A stretch of 64,000 nt of DNA from NCBI GenBank assembly GCA_963736315.1, contig CAVTOB010000003.1:62001-126000 (forward strand), given 5' to 3'. This stretch comes from JAQBQB01 sp963736315. Lineage in GTDB: Bacteria; Gemmatimonadota; Gemmatimonadetes; Gemmatimonadales; Gemmatimonadaceae. The notes under the pieces were generated by a model that did no database searches, was not told where the DNA came from, and worked only from the letters and a program-made list of their open reading frames with translations. This document shows positions 1 to 9,706 of the stretch, in pieces (the first letter of the stretch is position 1; the number at the start of each line of letters is the position of its first letter). The translations under genes and the position numbers were made by a program.

Positions 1-354
1 GGCAAGTACACGCTGTCCGGTGTGACGGGCGGCGTGAAGGTCTACCTGCCGCACTTCTCGATCGCTCGCCCGTACGTCAAGGGCGGAGTCACGTTCAACG
101 ATCTGCAGGGCGGATACGGCGGCCAGTCATCGAACGCGCTCACGACCGACCATGCCCCCGGCTACGAGGTCGGCGGCGGCTTGGACGTGTCGTTCTTGGG
201 GATCTTCAGCTTCTGCCCGCAGGTGCGATACGTGGGGCAGAACCTCAAGGCGAAGATTCCGGGCGTGATCGTAAACCAGGCAGCGACAGGCACCGCCGTG
301 AACTACTTCACGTTTGATGCGGGCATGTCGGTGCACACGCCGTTCGGGAAATAG
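1..354 (+). CDS. C-terminal part of an outer-membrane beta-barrel protein (partial)
   Basis: The reading frame is open from base 1 and stops at 352-354, so the 5' end lies outside the window. The 117 visible residues are rich in Gly, aromatic and alternating polar/hydrophobic stretches (for example RPYVKGGVTFNDLQGG and NYFTFDAGMSVHTPFGK), the pattern of the last strands of a porin-like or OmpA-type barrel. The chain ends in Lys, not in the usual terminal aromatic residue. No specific family is recognised. Its role is probably structural or transport in the outer membrane, which is inference. Confidence 0.6.
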   Translation, partial: GKYTLSGVTGGVKVYLPHFSIARPYVKGGVTFNDLQGGYGGQSSNALTTDHAPGYEVGGGLDVSFLGIFSFCPQVRYVGQNLKAKIPGVIVNQAATGTAVNYFTFDAGMSVHTPFGK

Positions 355-397
355 CGACGGCAGACGACTCGCGCAGCGGCGGCACTCGGCCCTAGTC

Positions 398-450
398 GAG
401 TGCCGGCCATTCTGAGTTCGATTGGCGATTCGATGTGTCGGCTGCGCGCT
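398..450. repeat. Partial copy of a dispersed intergenic repeat (left part)
   Basis: These 53 bases match 40305-40357 at roughly 48 of 53 positions by eye. The shared text begins GAGTGCCGGCCA and includes GAGTTCGATTGG. At the second site the similarity forms the left part of a longer element of about 200 bases. Both sites are intergenic. No coding potential is seen. Confidence 0.6.
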
Positions 451-572
451 GGAAATCGGAAGACTGACTTCTGATTTCAGACGTCAGCCCCGGCGTGACA
501 GGGACGAAACTCCCTCACGCACCACGTCGCTATCCCATTGAGTGAAGCGAGCGGGCCGGTCCATGCGGCCAA

Positions 573-1547
573 CTAGCTCTTTCCGACCGTGACCATGACC
601 GGCCCGTTGTCTCGCTTCACCGCCGGCATGGTTTTTAGATAACGATAAATCGACCGCAGGTCGTCCTCGGTCAGTTTCGAGAACGCCTGCCACGGCATCG
701 GCGAGCCCGGGATCACTCGCCCTTGTCTGAACCGCGCGACGAACTGGTCTTCGGTCATGATTCCGAGTCGGCCGGTCTCCTTGTCGCTCGTGATGTTCGG
801 CGGCGACCACGTGTGACTCGGATCGTCGGCCTCCTTGAAGCCCTTCGTCCCACCGAGGTGCGGCCCGGTGAGGGCGCCGGTCATCTGATTGCGCTCGGTG
901 TGGCACGCCCAGCAGAGCGCGACCGACTCGACGAGATAGTGCCCCGTCTCCACCGACGCGCCGCGCGGCGCGACGGCCGGCGGCGGCGATGACGGACCGA
1001 CCGGATGCGACATCGCCGTGGCCTTCACGATCTTGCCCAGCGCGTTGTAATAGTGTTGCGGCACGACGTTGTGCACGGGAGCCTGCGTGCGCAGATACGA
1101 CACGACCGCGACGAGATCGTCGTCGGACAAGCCTTGCATCTCCATGAACGGCAACAGCGCGCGGCCGTCGTGTCCGACGCCGTACCGCAACGCACGCGCG
1201 ATCGCGCTGTCCGACACGTTCCCCAATCCGGTCTCCGCGTCGGGAGTGAGATTGCGCGGATAGAACTTGCCCGGCGGAATGTCGAACACGAACCCGCCGA
1301 TCAACGGCGTCTCGGCGCCGCCCATGTACGCCTTTCGCTGCGCCGGGTCGCCGTGGCACGACGCGCATCCCGCCGCGACGCGAACGATGTAATGCCCGCG
1401 CTCGATGATGGCCGAGTCCTTGGACGCGACGACGTGCGGGTACGGCGCGTCGAAGGTGAGATGCTGACGCGAGCCCACGTACACGGCGCCGCCGACGACG
1501 CAGACGAGCAGCACACTTCCGAGCACGAGGAGGATCTTGCGAATCAT
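573..1547 (-). CDS. Diheme cytochrome c, membrane-anchored
   Basis: A 324-residue c-type cytochrome, probably an electron carrier or the cytochrome subunit of a periplasmic dehydrogenase. It starts MIRKILLVLGSVLLVCVVGG, a single N-terminal membrane helix or uncleaved signal. Two heme-binding motifs follow, CASCH at residues 61-65 and CWACH at 212-216, each opening a cytochrome c domain. Candidate Met ligands lie in LLPFMEMQG and GSPMPWQAF. The ATG at 1547 is preferred over an upstream start at 1601 because GGAG lies 7 bases before it and the hydrophobic segment follows directly. The arrangement resembles the diheme subunit of alcohol or aldose dehydrogenases, but no catalytic partner gene is adjacent. 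Confidence 0.85.
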   Translation of the reverse strand: MIRKILLVLGSVLLVCVVGGAVYVGSRQHLTFDAPYPHVVASKDSAIIERGHYIVRVAAGCASCHGDPAQRKAYMGGAETPLIGGFVFDIPPGKFYPRNLTPDAETGLGNVSDSAIARALRYGVGHDGRALLPFMEMQGLSDDDLVAVVSYLRTQAPVHNVVPQHYYNALGKIVKATAMSHPVGPSSPPPAVAPRGASVETGHYLVESVALCWACHTERNQMTGALTGPHLGGTKGFKEADDPSHTWSPPNITSDKETGRLGIMTEDQFVARFRQGRVIPGSPMPWQAFSKLTEDDLRSIYRYLKTMPAVKRDNGPVMVTVGKS

Positions 1548-1657
1548 GGAAGCGCTCCGAGGCGGGGGACGGGCGACTCCAATTTGCTGAGGCCGCTGCA
1601 AAATGGAAGGTACGAGCCGGGATTTCCTTCCGTTAGCCGAGGACCGCGCTGGACGGG

Positions 1658-2602
1658 CTATCTAACGCGTCGCGTCGATGTCCACGCGAGATACGAAATG
1701 CTCAAGGCGATCACCTGGCCGCGCGGCCTCGAGCGGACGCCGAACTCGCGCTCGACGCGAAGCGAGACGTGCGTCTTCCAGTGCGGAATCGTCGCATCGG
1801 CCTCGGGTCCGAGGCCGAACGCGCGCGATCGCTCGTCGCGAAGCGCCGGTGGGATGTCCGCCCCGCCGTCCGGCGTAGCCTGCCAGAGGCCGTACCCGGC
1901 CAAACCGATCGTGAAGATCCTGCGAACGGTCGCGCCCGCGCCGCCCTGCACTTGCAACATGTTTCCGCGTCGAATGTCGATCCCTCGATTTCGTGCGTTC
2001 ATCTCGTAGCTCGCCAGCGCCGACGCGCGGAACGTCTGTGCCGAGTCGCGCACCGCGCCGCCCGCCGAGAGTTGGTGCGTCCAATGGCCCTGTCCGAGGT
2101 TTGCTCCGCCGCGCGGCTCGAAATGGCCCGTCGGCACATAGGCAGCGTATCCGGCCACGACGTCGAATCGTCGCTGCCGCCACCCGACCTTGATCGGCTG
2201 CACCACGAGATCCGCGAACCCGAATCCGTTGAGTGACGCGGCGGGATCGCCGGTGCTCACGTGAATGCTCGCGACCGGCACGCCCAGAGCAAACGTGAGG
2301 TACGGCGCGGCTCGCGTCTTGGTCGTGTACGAGGCGCCGAGCGCCGAGCCCCACGCCGTGATGTGCAAACCGTCGATCGGAACGACGTTGCCCTGCCGGT
2401 CGAGAACCTGGCTCGAGCCGAAGCGGATCGATTGATCGACAATTGCCAATCCGGGCGGTGCCTGAGCGCCCGCGTCGATCCCCAGGCTGCCGAGCAATTT
2501 ATAGCCGAGCTGTTGCGCCTCGGCCGGACGCGACGCGAGCGCGCCGAGCAACATGACCGATCGAAGTGCGCGTGCGCGTGCCGAAGTTCGAACCGAGCCC
2601 AA
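1658..2602 (-). CDS. Outer-membrane protein, MetA-pathway-of-phenol-degradation type
   Basis: A 314-residue exported protein. The N-terminus (MGSVRTSARARALRSV then a short hydrophobic run ending PAEAQQ) reads as a signal peptide. The mature part begins with a conserved-looking stretch on resolution of volume/time invariants (GLAIVDQSIRFGSSQVLDR) and carries repeated amphipathic beta-strands ending in YLAWTSTRRVR. This is the pattern of the putative MetA phenol-degradation / SphA-like outer-membrane family, which are probable barrel transporters. The start is a TTG. The nearest ATG, at 2554, would leave a signal peptide too short. The family assignment is from overall pattern only. Confidence 0.6.
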   Translation of the reverse strand: MGSVRTSARARALRSVMLLGALASRPAEAQQLGYKLLGSLGIDAGAQAPPGLAIVDQSIRFGSSQVLDRQGNVVPIDGLHITAWGSALGASYTTKTRAAPYLTFALGVPVASIHVSTGDPAASLNGFGFADLVVQPIKVGWRQRRFDVVAGYAAYVPTGHFEPRGGANLGQGHWTHQLSAGGAVRDSAQTFRASALASYEMNARNRGIDIRRGNMLQVQGGAGATVRRIFTIGLAGYGLWQATPDGGADIPPALRDERSRAFGLGPEADATIPHWKTHVSLRVEREFGVRSRPRGQVIALSISYLAWTSTRRVR

Positions 2603-2775
2603 GGCGCCCTTGCCTGAAGTCGGTCATCATCGGGCAACTCGCGCACCACGAGGTGCGGGGCAGTGCAAGTTGAGGCGTCGAGGCCACCAAACCATCCGGG
2701 CTCGACCCCTGTCCAATTTGCGACGCCGTCGAGCGGCGTCACAGGCCAATTACGAACCAAGAACGGAGCTGACCA

Positions 2776-5205
2776 ATGGCGCTGATCCGAACGACGGACC
2801 TTCGCAACGCCGCTCGCGGTCTCGCGCGCACGCCGACCGTCACGCTGTCCGCGATCCTCTGCCTCGCACTCGGAATGGGAGCCACCGCGGCCATCTCGAG
2901 CGCGATCAATCGCGCACTCTTGGAGGCGCTTCCCTTTCGCGACGCCGGTCGACTCGTCGCCGTGTTTCGCACGACGCCACAGTCCGGACCGCAGGGAACC
3001 TGGCCGCACTCGGCGGCCAACTATGCGGATCTTGCCCGCGGCACGCGGCGATTGAGCGCGCTCGCCGCGCTGGCGCAAGGCACAGCGCTCGTGTCCCTCG
3101 GCGACAACGCCATTCAGGCGAGTCAACTCCGCGTGACCGGCAACTTGTTCGACCTGCTCGGCGTCCGCTCGCAGTTGGGACGATTGGTCTCGCCGGCCGA
3201 CGACCACCTCGAGCAGCCGCCCGTCGTGGTCCTCAGCGACGAGTTCTGGCGCACTTCCTTCGGCGGAGATCGTTCGATCGTCGGGCGTCGCATGACGATC
3301 GACGGACAGCCGGTCACGGTGATCGGCGTCGCGCCGCGCGACTTCCGCGTGCCGATCGGACCGCGGCTGATGCGCGCCGATCTGTGGATGCCGATCCGCT
3401 TTACGCCGGCGCAGCTCGACAGTCGCGGCAACAACTACCTGCTGCTCGTGGGACGGCTCGTCGACGGCGCGACGCCCGAGGGCGCGCAGGTGGAGTTGCG
3501 CGGTCTGTTCGACGGACTCGTGGCGCAGCACCCCGATTTGCGCGGCGAGGGTGTTCGCGCCGCGGCGTTGCAGCCGGAGAGCGTGGCGTCGATCCGCACG
3601 CCGTTGCTGCTGCTCTTCGGCGCCGTGTGCGCGGTTCTGTTGATCGCGGCGTCGAACGTCGCGGCATTGCTGCTCGCGCGGGGCGTGCAGCGCCGGCGGG
3701 AGATGGCAGTTCGAACAGCGCTGGGCGCCACGCGCTGGGACGCCATGCGTCCGCCGCTCGCCGAGAGCCTGCTGATCACGGCGCTCGGCTGTGCGCTGGG
3801 ACTGGTGCTGGCCGCCGGCGGCGTGAGAACGATCGGCGCGCTGGCGGCCGCGCGCATGCCGCAACTCGACGGACTCGGTCTCGATTGGCGCGTGATGGTG
3901 TTCTCGCTCGGTCTGGCGATCGTCGTCGCCGTCGTGTGCGTCGCCGTGCCCGCGTGGCGCGCCGCGACCGTCGATCCGCAGGACGCGCTGCGCGGCGGGC
4001 GTTCGTCCGGCGGAGGGAGAGAACATCACCGCGCGCTGCGCTCACTCGTCGTGCTCGAGATTGGTCTTTCGTTGATGCTGCTCATCGGCGCCGGGCTCGT
4101 GCTCAAGGGATTCGCACGTCTGCTCGACAACGATCCCGGCTTCGATCCCGCGCCGATCCTCACGCTGCGCGTCACCGTGTCCCAGGCACGCTACGCCAAC
4201 GCGAACGTCGTGCGGAGTTTCCTCGAGCCGGTGCTGGACGGCATCGACGCGATTCCCGGCGTCGAGGCGGCGGGCTCGATCAACGTCGTGCCATACGTGA
4301 ATTGGGGCTGGAACGGCAACGTTCGATACGAGGGCCACCCCAACGACGATCCCACGCGGCTCCCACTTGTGGAGTATCGTCCCGCGACGCCGAGTTTTTT
4401 TGCGGTGACCAAACAGCGCTTGGTCGCCGGCCGACTACTCCAGCGGTCCGACGACGAGAACGCACCGCCGGTCGTCGTCGTCAATCAGGCGCTCGTGGAT
4501 CGCGATCTGAAGGGTCAGAACCCGATCGGCGCGCGCTTTTTCATCAGCGACACCGCGCGCGCCACGATCGTCGGCGTCGTGAGCAACGTCCGCAACGCGG
4601 GTCCGGTCGCGCCGCCCACGGCCGAGATGTACTGGCCGATGCGGCGCGAAGGGCGTGGAGGGTCGGACTTTCCGATCGTCGTGCGCGTGAAGCGCGGCGA
4701 CCCGACGGCCGTCGTGGGCGCGATACGCGCCGTCATCCGTCAGGTGGACGCGACAGCGGCCGTCGCGTCGGTCAAGCCGATGACGGAGGTGATCTCCAAC
4801 AGTCTCGGCCAGCCGCGCTTCTATTTCAGTCTGCTCGGCGCGTTCGCCGCCGTGGCCATCTTCCTCGCGCTCGCCGGTCTATACGGCGTGTTGAGCTACG
4901 TCGTGGCGCAGCGGACGCGCGAGTTGGGCATTCGCGCCGCTCTCGGTTCGCCCGCGGCGTCGCTGATGCGGCTGATCACGCTCGACGGACTCGGACTCGT
5001 CGCGGGCGGCATCGTGCTCGGACTCGCCGGCGGCGCCGCGGTGACGCGGTTGATGGTATTCATGCTATACGGTGTGAGTCCGCTCGACCGGACGACGTGG
5101 GGACTCGCCGCGTTGTTGATGGTCGCCGCGGGTCTCGCGGCGACGCTCGTGCCTGCGGCGCGGGCCACGCGTGCCGACCCGATGGTGGCCATTCGCGTGG
5201 ATTGA
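2776..5205 (+). CDS. ADOP-type ABC transporter permease (MacB-like core plus FtsX domains)
   Basis: An 809-residue inner-membrane permease. The N-terminal helix (about residues 20-45) is followed by a MacB-type periplasmic core, then an FtsX block of three helices starting near LLLLFGAVCAVLLIAASNVAALLLARG with the typical RRREMAVRTALGA loop. A second periplasmic core and a second FtsX block (ELGIRAALGSPAASLMRL) follow, and the chain ends ARATRADPMVAIRVD. Two other permeases here (29841 and 46588) share this plan, but they carry an extra N-terminal helical prefix and sit behind a PadR gene. This one lacks both. It has no ATPase gene beside it, which is usual for the group. The substrate cannot be read from the sequence; export of peptides or small molecules is typical of MacB relatives. 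Confidence 0.9.
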   Translation: MALIRTTDLRNAARGLARTPTVTLSAILCLALGMGATAAISSAINRALLEALPFRDAGRLVAVFRTTPQSGPQGTWPHSAANYADLARGTRRLSALAALAQGTALVSLGDNAIQASQLRVTGNLFDLLGVRSQLGRLVSPADDHLEQPPVVVLSDEFWRTSFGGDRSIVGRRMTIDGQPVTVIGVAPRDFRVPIGPRLMRADLWMPIRFTPAQLDSRGNNYLLLVGRLVDGATPEGAQVELRGLFDGLVAQHPDLRGEGVRAAALQPESVASIRTPLLLLFGAVCAVLLIAASNVAALLLARGVQRRREMAVRTALGATRWDAMRPPLAESLLITALGCALGLVLAAGGVRTIGALAAARMPQLDGLGLDWRVMVFSLGLAIVVAVVCVAVPAWRAATVDPQDALRGGRSSGGGREHHRALRSLVVLEIGLSLMLLIGAGLVLKGFARLLDNDPGFDPAPILTLRVTVSQARYANANVVRSFLEPVLDGIDAIPGVEAAGSINVVPYVNWGWNGNVRYEGHPNDDPTRLPLVEYRPATPSFFAVTKQRLVAGRLLQRSDDENAPPVVVVNQALVDRDLKGQNPIGARFFISDTARATIVGVVSNVRNAGPVAPPTAEMYWPMRREGRGGSDFPIVVRVKRGDPTAVVGAIRAVIRQVDATAAVASVKPMTEVISNSLGQPRFYFSLLGAFAAVAIFLALAGLYGVLSYVVAQRTRELGIRAALGSPAASLMRLITLDGLGLVAGGIVLGLAGGAAVTRLMVFMLYGVSPLDRTTWGLAALLMVAAGLAATLVPAARATRADPMVAIRVD

Positions 5206-5288
5206 ACGTTCTCTAGCGGTCGAGTCTAGCTGCAAAAGTCGGGACGGGTGCGGAGTCGGCGTGCGGGGACGCGGACGGAGAGCACCGG

Positions 5289-5837
5289 TCAGTCCGAATC
5301 GATGAAGATGTCGGCGAGGCGAATCTCGAGCGATTCGTCGACGCCCGGCGGACTCCAGACTAAGACGTCGCGGACCGTGCGATCCATCTCGTTCCGAGCG
5401 ATCACGGTGACAGTCTTTTGCTCGGGATCGATGATCCAATATTCCGGGACCCGCGCGTCCGCGTAGAACGTCCGTTTCTGCTTCCGGTCACGGTTGCGCG
5501 TCGAGGGCGACGAGACCTCGACGATCAGTGACGGAAGAGGAGCCGTTGCCCAATCCGTATCGGCGTGACCCCACGGCTGCCGAACCATAAGATCGGGCTC
5601 GACCTCCGAGTCCTCGAACCTGAGCACGGCGCGCGGATGGTAGACGAGCCCGAGCTTGTTCGCGACAACGTATGGTGTGAGTCGCGCCGACAAAGCCGCG
5701 AGGATGGATTCGTGTTGGCCGGTCGGCGCGGGCGTCACGAACAGCTCGCCTCGGACGAGCTCGTACTTGTTGCCGTCGTCCGGTAGGCTGTGCAATTCGT
5801 CGAGCGTCCAGCGCTTGGTCTCGATCGCCACGTGCAT
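5289..5837 (-). CDS. Uma2 family (DUF820) PD-(D/E)XK endonuclease-like protein
   Basis: 182 residues, the normal full length of the Uma2 family, whose members have a restriction-endonuclease fold and mostly unknown targets. The family signatures are visible: GNKYELVRGELFVTPAP near residue 22, the metal-binding VEPDLMV near 78, and the IVEVSSPST core near 105 followed by RDRKQKRTFYADARVPEYWI. The gene is convergent with the permease at 2776. A promoter-like TTGACT/TATGCT cassette lies about 120 bases upstream (5959-5988). A decayed piece of a second Uma2 gene lies at 10373-10450. Confidence 0.9.
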   Translation of the reverse strand: MHVAIETKRWTLDELHSLPDDGNKYELVRGELFVTPAPTGQHESILAALSARLTPYVVANKLGLVYHPRAVLRFEDSEVEPDLMVRQPWGHADTDWATAPLPSLIVEVSSPSTRNRDRKQKRTFYADARVPEYWIIDPEQKTVTVIARNEMDRTVRDVLVWSPPGVDESLEIRLADIFIDSD

Positions 5838-5958
5838 GATCCATCCTTCCTCGGCGAAGATTTGGCCGCGAGCATGCGCCGAAGATGCCGGCTCGCGGCC
5901 GAAGCAACGTCATCGCGCCACCGCGAGCAGGATCACGATCGCGCGAGGACGTCAGCCG

Positions 5959-5988
5959 AGCATACGCTCGGCGCGGACGCCGAGTCAA
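5959..5988 (-). promoter_or_regulatory. Sigma70-like promoter with inverted repeat over the -10 (copy 1)
   Basis: Read on the minus strand, TTGACT (5988-5983) is followed by an 18-base spacer and TATGCT (5964-5959). The -10 lies in the loop and stem of the hairpin GCCGAGCATACGCTCGGC (5955-5972, 7-bp stem, 4-base loop). The arrangement recurs with identical spacing at 10230-10259. It would drive the Uma2 gene starting at 5837 with a leader of about 115 bases. Promoter function is inferred. Confidence 0.5.
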
Positions 5989-6053
5989 GCCGTTTTCTCC
6001 GCACCCCGCCTCCGCACCCGTCCCAGTTCTCCGCACCCCCCCTCCGCCCCCGC

Positions 6054-8013
6054 TTACATCTTCCACCCCAACAAATTCCACTGCATCAACGACCACGCGA
6101 ACAACAGCGCAACGAACGTCGCCGCACTGAACCGGATCCGCGCCGCGCGCGTTCCCGCACCCACGCGCCACTGTCCGATCGCGAAGTACACGGCGCCGAG
6201 CAAGCAGACCGTTCCGATCACCGGCAGCGCGAGAACGCACTTTCAAGGACGTGAGCGGCCCATTCAGAAGCCCACCGCCGGACGCGCTGGCGATCGCCAC
6301 CACCGCGATCACGAATACGACCTGCAACGCCGACGCCGTGACGAGAGTCCAACGGCCCGGCAAGGCATCCTCACGCCGCGGCTCGCCGAACCGGCGGCGA
6401 AACAAACGCCCGACCGCGGCCAGCACCATTCCAATGAAGACGAGAATGCCAAGTCCGAGAATGAACCAGTGGAGCGTCACCGATTGGCTGAACGGGACGC
6501 GCTCCATCGTCATCATCGGCGCTGGACCGAAGAACCCGCGCACGGCGCGCCCGCCGCTGTCCGCCTGGAAAGAGACCAGCGCGTCGCCGAGCTCCTCGCG
6601 ATAGAGGAGCGGGCCGATCGGCAGGAGCCGGGTATCGCCGAGTGCGGAATGCATCAGCAGGCGGCCGCTGTCGACGGCGCTGATGCGAATGTCGCCGGCG
6701 AGACCGATCGCCTTCTGAAAGGTGGTGAAGGAATGGCGATTGAACTCGTATTCGCCTTGCACGCGCTGCGCCTGCTTCACCGCGTCGGCGGGCATCACGA
6801 CCACGGACGGAGTGGACGGATAGTAGTGATCGAGGAACTGCGTCTGGAACTGGGCGAAGCTGAGCTCACCGCCCGTGCTCGTGTTGTACGAGACGAACAC
6901 GCCGAGCTTTTCATCCGGGATGAGCTCGAGGTCTGTGTGGAACCACTGCGTGTCGCCGCCGTGTCCGATGATTCGCACACCGTGACTCGTCTTCTCGTAG
7001 AATCCGAGCGCGAACCCGGGAAGCCTCGGGTCGTGGCCGAATGCGCGCGCGTGCATGCGCTTCGCCGTCGAGTCAGCGAGGATACGCTGGCCATTGAGCT
7101 CGCCGTCGTTCAAGTGCGCGATCATGAACTTCGCCATGTCGGTCGCGCTCGCGGCGATCGACCCCGCCGGCATCGGCTCGACGATCTCGAACTTTTTGGG
7201 CATGTACGCGCCGCCGGCCCACACATATCCGTCGGACATGTCGGCGCGTAGACGCGACGGCAGCGGCTGGCGCGTCGTCGTCTGCGTCATGCCGAGCGGC
7301 GTGAGCACGTGCTGCTCGATGTAGTCGTCCCACGGCACGCCGGACACACGCTGCACGATGTAGCCGGCGAGCGCCGTGGCGTAGTTGGAGTACGACGCGA
7401 ACGTGCCCGGCGGCCGCACGCGTCCCGGAATGTGTTTGGCCAGCCAGGTGCCGAGCGGGATGAGCGTCGTCGAATCGTCGCTGATGAGGTCCCGGGAATC
7501 TTCTTCAAACCCCGGCGTGTGCGTCATGATGTGCCGCAGCGTGATCGGCTGCGGGAAGGTCGCCGGGATCTTGAAGTCGAGATATTTATTGACGTCCGTG
7601 TCGAGATCGAGCTTCCCCTGCTCCACGAGCTGCATCACTGCCGTCCACGTGAACAGCTTGCTCGTGGACCCGATGCGAAACAGCGAGTGCTCGGCGTCGA
7701 CCGGCCGGCGTTTGGCGACGTCCGCGTAGCCGTAGCCCTTCGCGAACAGAAGGGCGCCGTCTTTGACGACCGCGACGGTCGCCCCCGCGACGTGCTTGTC
7801 GCGGAGGTTTGCGTCCATGATTCCGTCGATGAACGCCTCGAGCTCGGCGCGGTCGCGCACGCCTCGCATCGCGGCCGGCGTTGCGGGGGCGGGAGAGCGC
7901 GGCGGCGTTTCGCTGCGCGGCTTCGGCGTGAGCGGGCGAATCGACGTCGGCTGGGCGCTGAGCGACGTGGAGAGCAGGCAGATCGCGGCGAGTGACAAGC
8001 GATGCGTGATCAT
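6054..8013 (-). CDS. Serine hydrolase / beta-lactamase family protein with C-terminal membrane helices (frameshifted near 6237)
   Basis: A penicillin-binding-protein-like serine hydrolase of about 652 residues after frame repair. MITHRLSLAAICLLSTSLSAQ is a signal peptide. The catalytic domain carries SxxK as STSK (IGSTSKLFTW), the Tyr motif YSNYATALAGY, and HGG as IIGHGGDTQW. After a lipocalin-like linker come hydrophobic segments (LHWFILGLGILVFIGMVLAA and a second one). Near 6237 one extra base shifts the frame. In the next frame the protein runs on as LPVIGTVCLLGAVYFAIGQW and ends NLLGWKM at a stop at 6054. Without the shift the ORF would run on through unrelated sequence. The catalytic part is untouched, so the shift is probably a sequence error. 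ATG 8013 is chosen because the signal peptide starts there. Confidence 0.85.
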
Positions 8014-8138
8014 TGGCTCGAGGGGTGGGAACGTCGGACGCACAAGAGGAGGGAGAGTGGGGGCGCGCCTCGACCGCCAATATGTGCGCGGTACACGGCC
8101 GTGGCTATCACTTGGGAGTCGACTCAACGTGAGAATTC

Positions 8139-9665
8139 TTGCCCCATGGACCGAGGGGACCTATGTGGCCCACCCACCATTTGAGCAAGGCCCATGATGT
8201 CGGTAGCCGATGCTGGCCGCCGCGCCGGGCTGAGTCGCCGCACGTCGAGCGACGCGGCCCGCGAAGGATTGTCGAACGACGATCGCGATGTACTCGACGA
8301 CCGTTCGCACCTCCTCGCCCGCTCGATCTCCACACGACGTCCGACGCGGCCAAGGCGGCATTTCGCACGGCAATCTCCGAACAGCAGAACCTCGCCGGCA
8401 CTCCGCGGATTCGCGCCGCCGCCGCCCGAGCGGTCGCGGCCGACACGAGCTTCGCGCTCGCCAGAGTCTTTCAAGTGCTCGTCGGACCGGGAACGGGCCC
8501 CGAGCGCGCGCAGACGATCACGTCGATTCTGCCGGCGTTGGCCAACGCGTCGGCGGGTGAGCTCCTTCTCGCGACGGCGTGGCGCGAAAGCGCCGCCGGA
8601 CACGCCGCCGTGTATCAGGAGATTCTGCGCAGCGTGACCAACCTGGCCCCGGACGACTCGGCCATCGCGTACGCATATTGGACCACGCAACGCGCCGGCA
8701 AGCCGCCCGCCGAGCGTGTCGCGGCCGGGCGAGATTTCGAGAAGCGATTCCCCACATTTGCGCCGATATACAATCAGGTCGCGTATGACATGCAAGCCGG
8801 CGGCGACCCCGAGGGCGCGCGCGCACAGATCGAGCAGTACGTCAAGCTCGCGCCGATGCAGCCGAACGGGCTCGATACATACGCCGAGATTCTGAGCCTG
8901 CAGGGACGGTGGCAGGAGGCGATGGCCAAGGCGCGCGCGGTGATCGCCATGGATTCGGCGTGGGCCGGAACCGCGGCCGGCTACCTCCGTCTCGGCATCA
9001 TTCAAACCGCCATGGGTGACGGCGCCGCCGCGCGTGCATCATTCGCGCGGCGTATCGACATCGTCCCTTCGGACGCGAATCGGCTCAGCAGCGCGCAGTG
9101 GACCGCGATCACCTACGTCGTCGCCGGCGACCGGGCCGGAGCGATGCGCGAACTCGGCAACCTCATGTCGATCGCGCAAACGGCGAACAACGCGGCAGGC
9201 CTGGCCGGCACGCACCAGATGATGGCGATCGTCGAAGCGTTCCTCGGCGACAAGAACGCCGCCGCCGGTCATCTCAAAGCCGGAGAGACGGGACGGGCGA
9301 CGGTCCAGCGCGCGGAAATCGAGGCGATTGTCTACTCGCGCATCGGAGACGTCGCGTCGACGCGCACCGCCGTCGCCGAGGTGAGGAGCTTGATCGCGCC
9401 GACGAACCTCGCCGTGCACACGTTCAACGCGCTCCTCGCGGCTACGGAGAACGATCCGGCGACCGCGAGCGGAGAGTTGGCCGACGCGCCGAACGAAGAT
9501 CTCTTTGCGACCGCGCTGCGCGCCGACATGCTGGCCAAGCAGGGAAAGAGCAGCGAGGCCGCGGCGCTGCGCAAGCAGATCGCGGCGAGCCCGGTGAACG
9601 CGATCGGCAACGCGACGGTGGACGTTCTGCGAGTGTTGGCGCACTTGCAGGCCACACGTCAGTAA
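8139..9665 (+). CDS. TPR-repeat protein, N-terminus uncertain
   Basis: From about base 8340 the frame codes a helical repeat protein with tetratricopeptide-like units (for example DPEGARAQIEQYVKLAPMQP, GRWQEAMAKARAVIAMDSAW, GDGAAARASFARRIDIVPSD), of unknown role and probably a scaffold. The first coding-like segment is HTTSDAAKAAFRTAISEQQ. The roughly 65 codons before it are Arg/Pro-rich, have no signal peptide and do not look coding, so the true N-terminus is either missing, in another frame behind a sequence error, or at an unusual start. The 3' end is clear and is followed 11 bases later by a strong hairpin at 9676-9706. Confidence 0.65.
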   Translation: MPHGPRGPMWPTHHLSKAHDVGSRCWPPRRAESPHVERRGPRRIVERRSRCTRRPFAPPRPLDLHTTSDAAKAAFRTAISEQQNLAGTPRIRAAAARAVAADTSFALARVFQVLVGPGTGPERAQTITSILPALANASAGELLLATAWRESAAGHAAVYQEILRSVTNLAPDDSAIAYAYWTTQRAGKPPAERVAAGRDFEKRFPTFAPIYNQVAYDMQAGGDPEGARAQIEQYVKLAPMQPNGLDTYAEILSLQGRWQEAMAKARAVIAMDSAWAGTAAGYLRLGIIQTAMGDGAAARASFARRIDIVPSDANRLSSAQWTAITYVVAGDRAGAMRELGNLMSIAQTANNAAGLAGTHQMMAIVEAFLGDKNAAAGHLKAGETGRATVQRAEIEAIVYSRIGDVASTRTAVAEVRSLIAPTNLAVHTFNALLAATENDPATASGELADAPNEDLFATALRADMLAKQGKSSEAAALRKQIAASPVNAIGNATVDVLRVLAHLQATRQ

Positions 9666-9675
9666 TCTGCTCGCA

Positions 9676-9706
9676 CTGACCGAGCGCCCCGCGGGCGCTC
9701 GGTCAG
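9676..9706. terminator. Bidirectional hairpin terminator between convergent genes
   Basis: A perfect 14-bp stem, CTGACCGAGCGCCC pairing with GGGCGCTCGGTCAG, with a 3-base loop. It sits between the TPR gene (stop 9665) and the convergent retropepsin-like gene, and it overlaps that gene's stop codon. There is no T-run, so it may act by structure alone or with Rho. Confidence 0.6.

Noticed and set aside
2257..4029. Very long open frame on the strand opposite the permease gene
   Set aside because: It is Arg/Ala/His-rich and lies antisense to a gene with clear MacB/FtsX motifs. Such frames are usual in GC-rich DNA.
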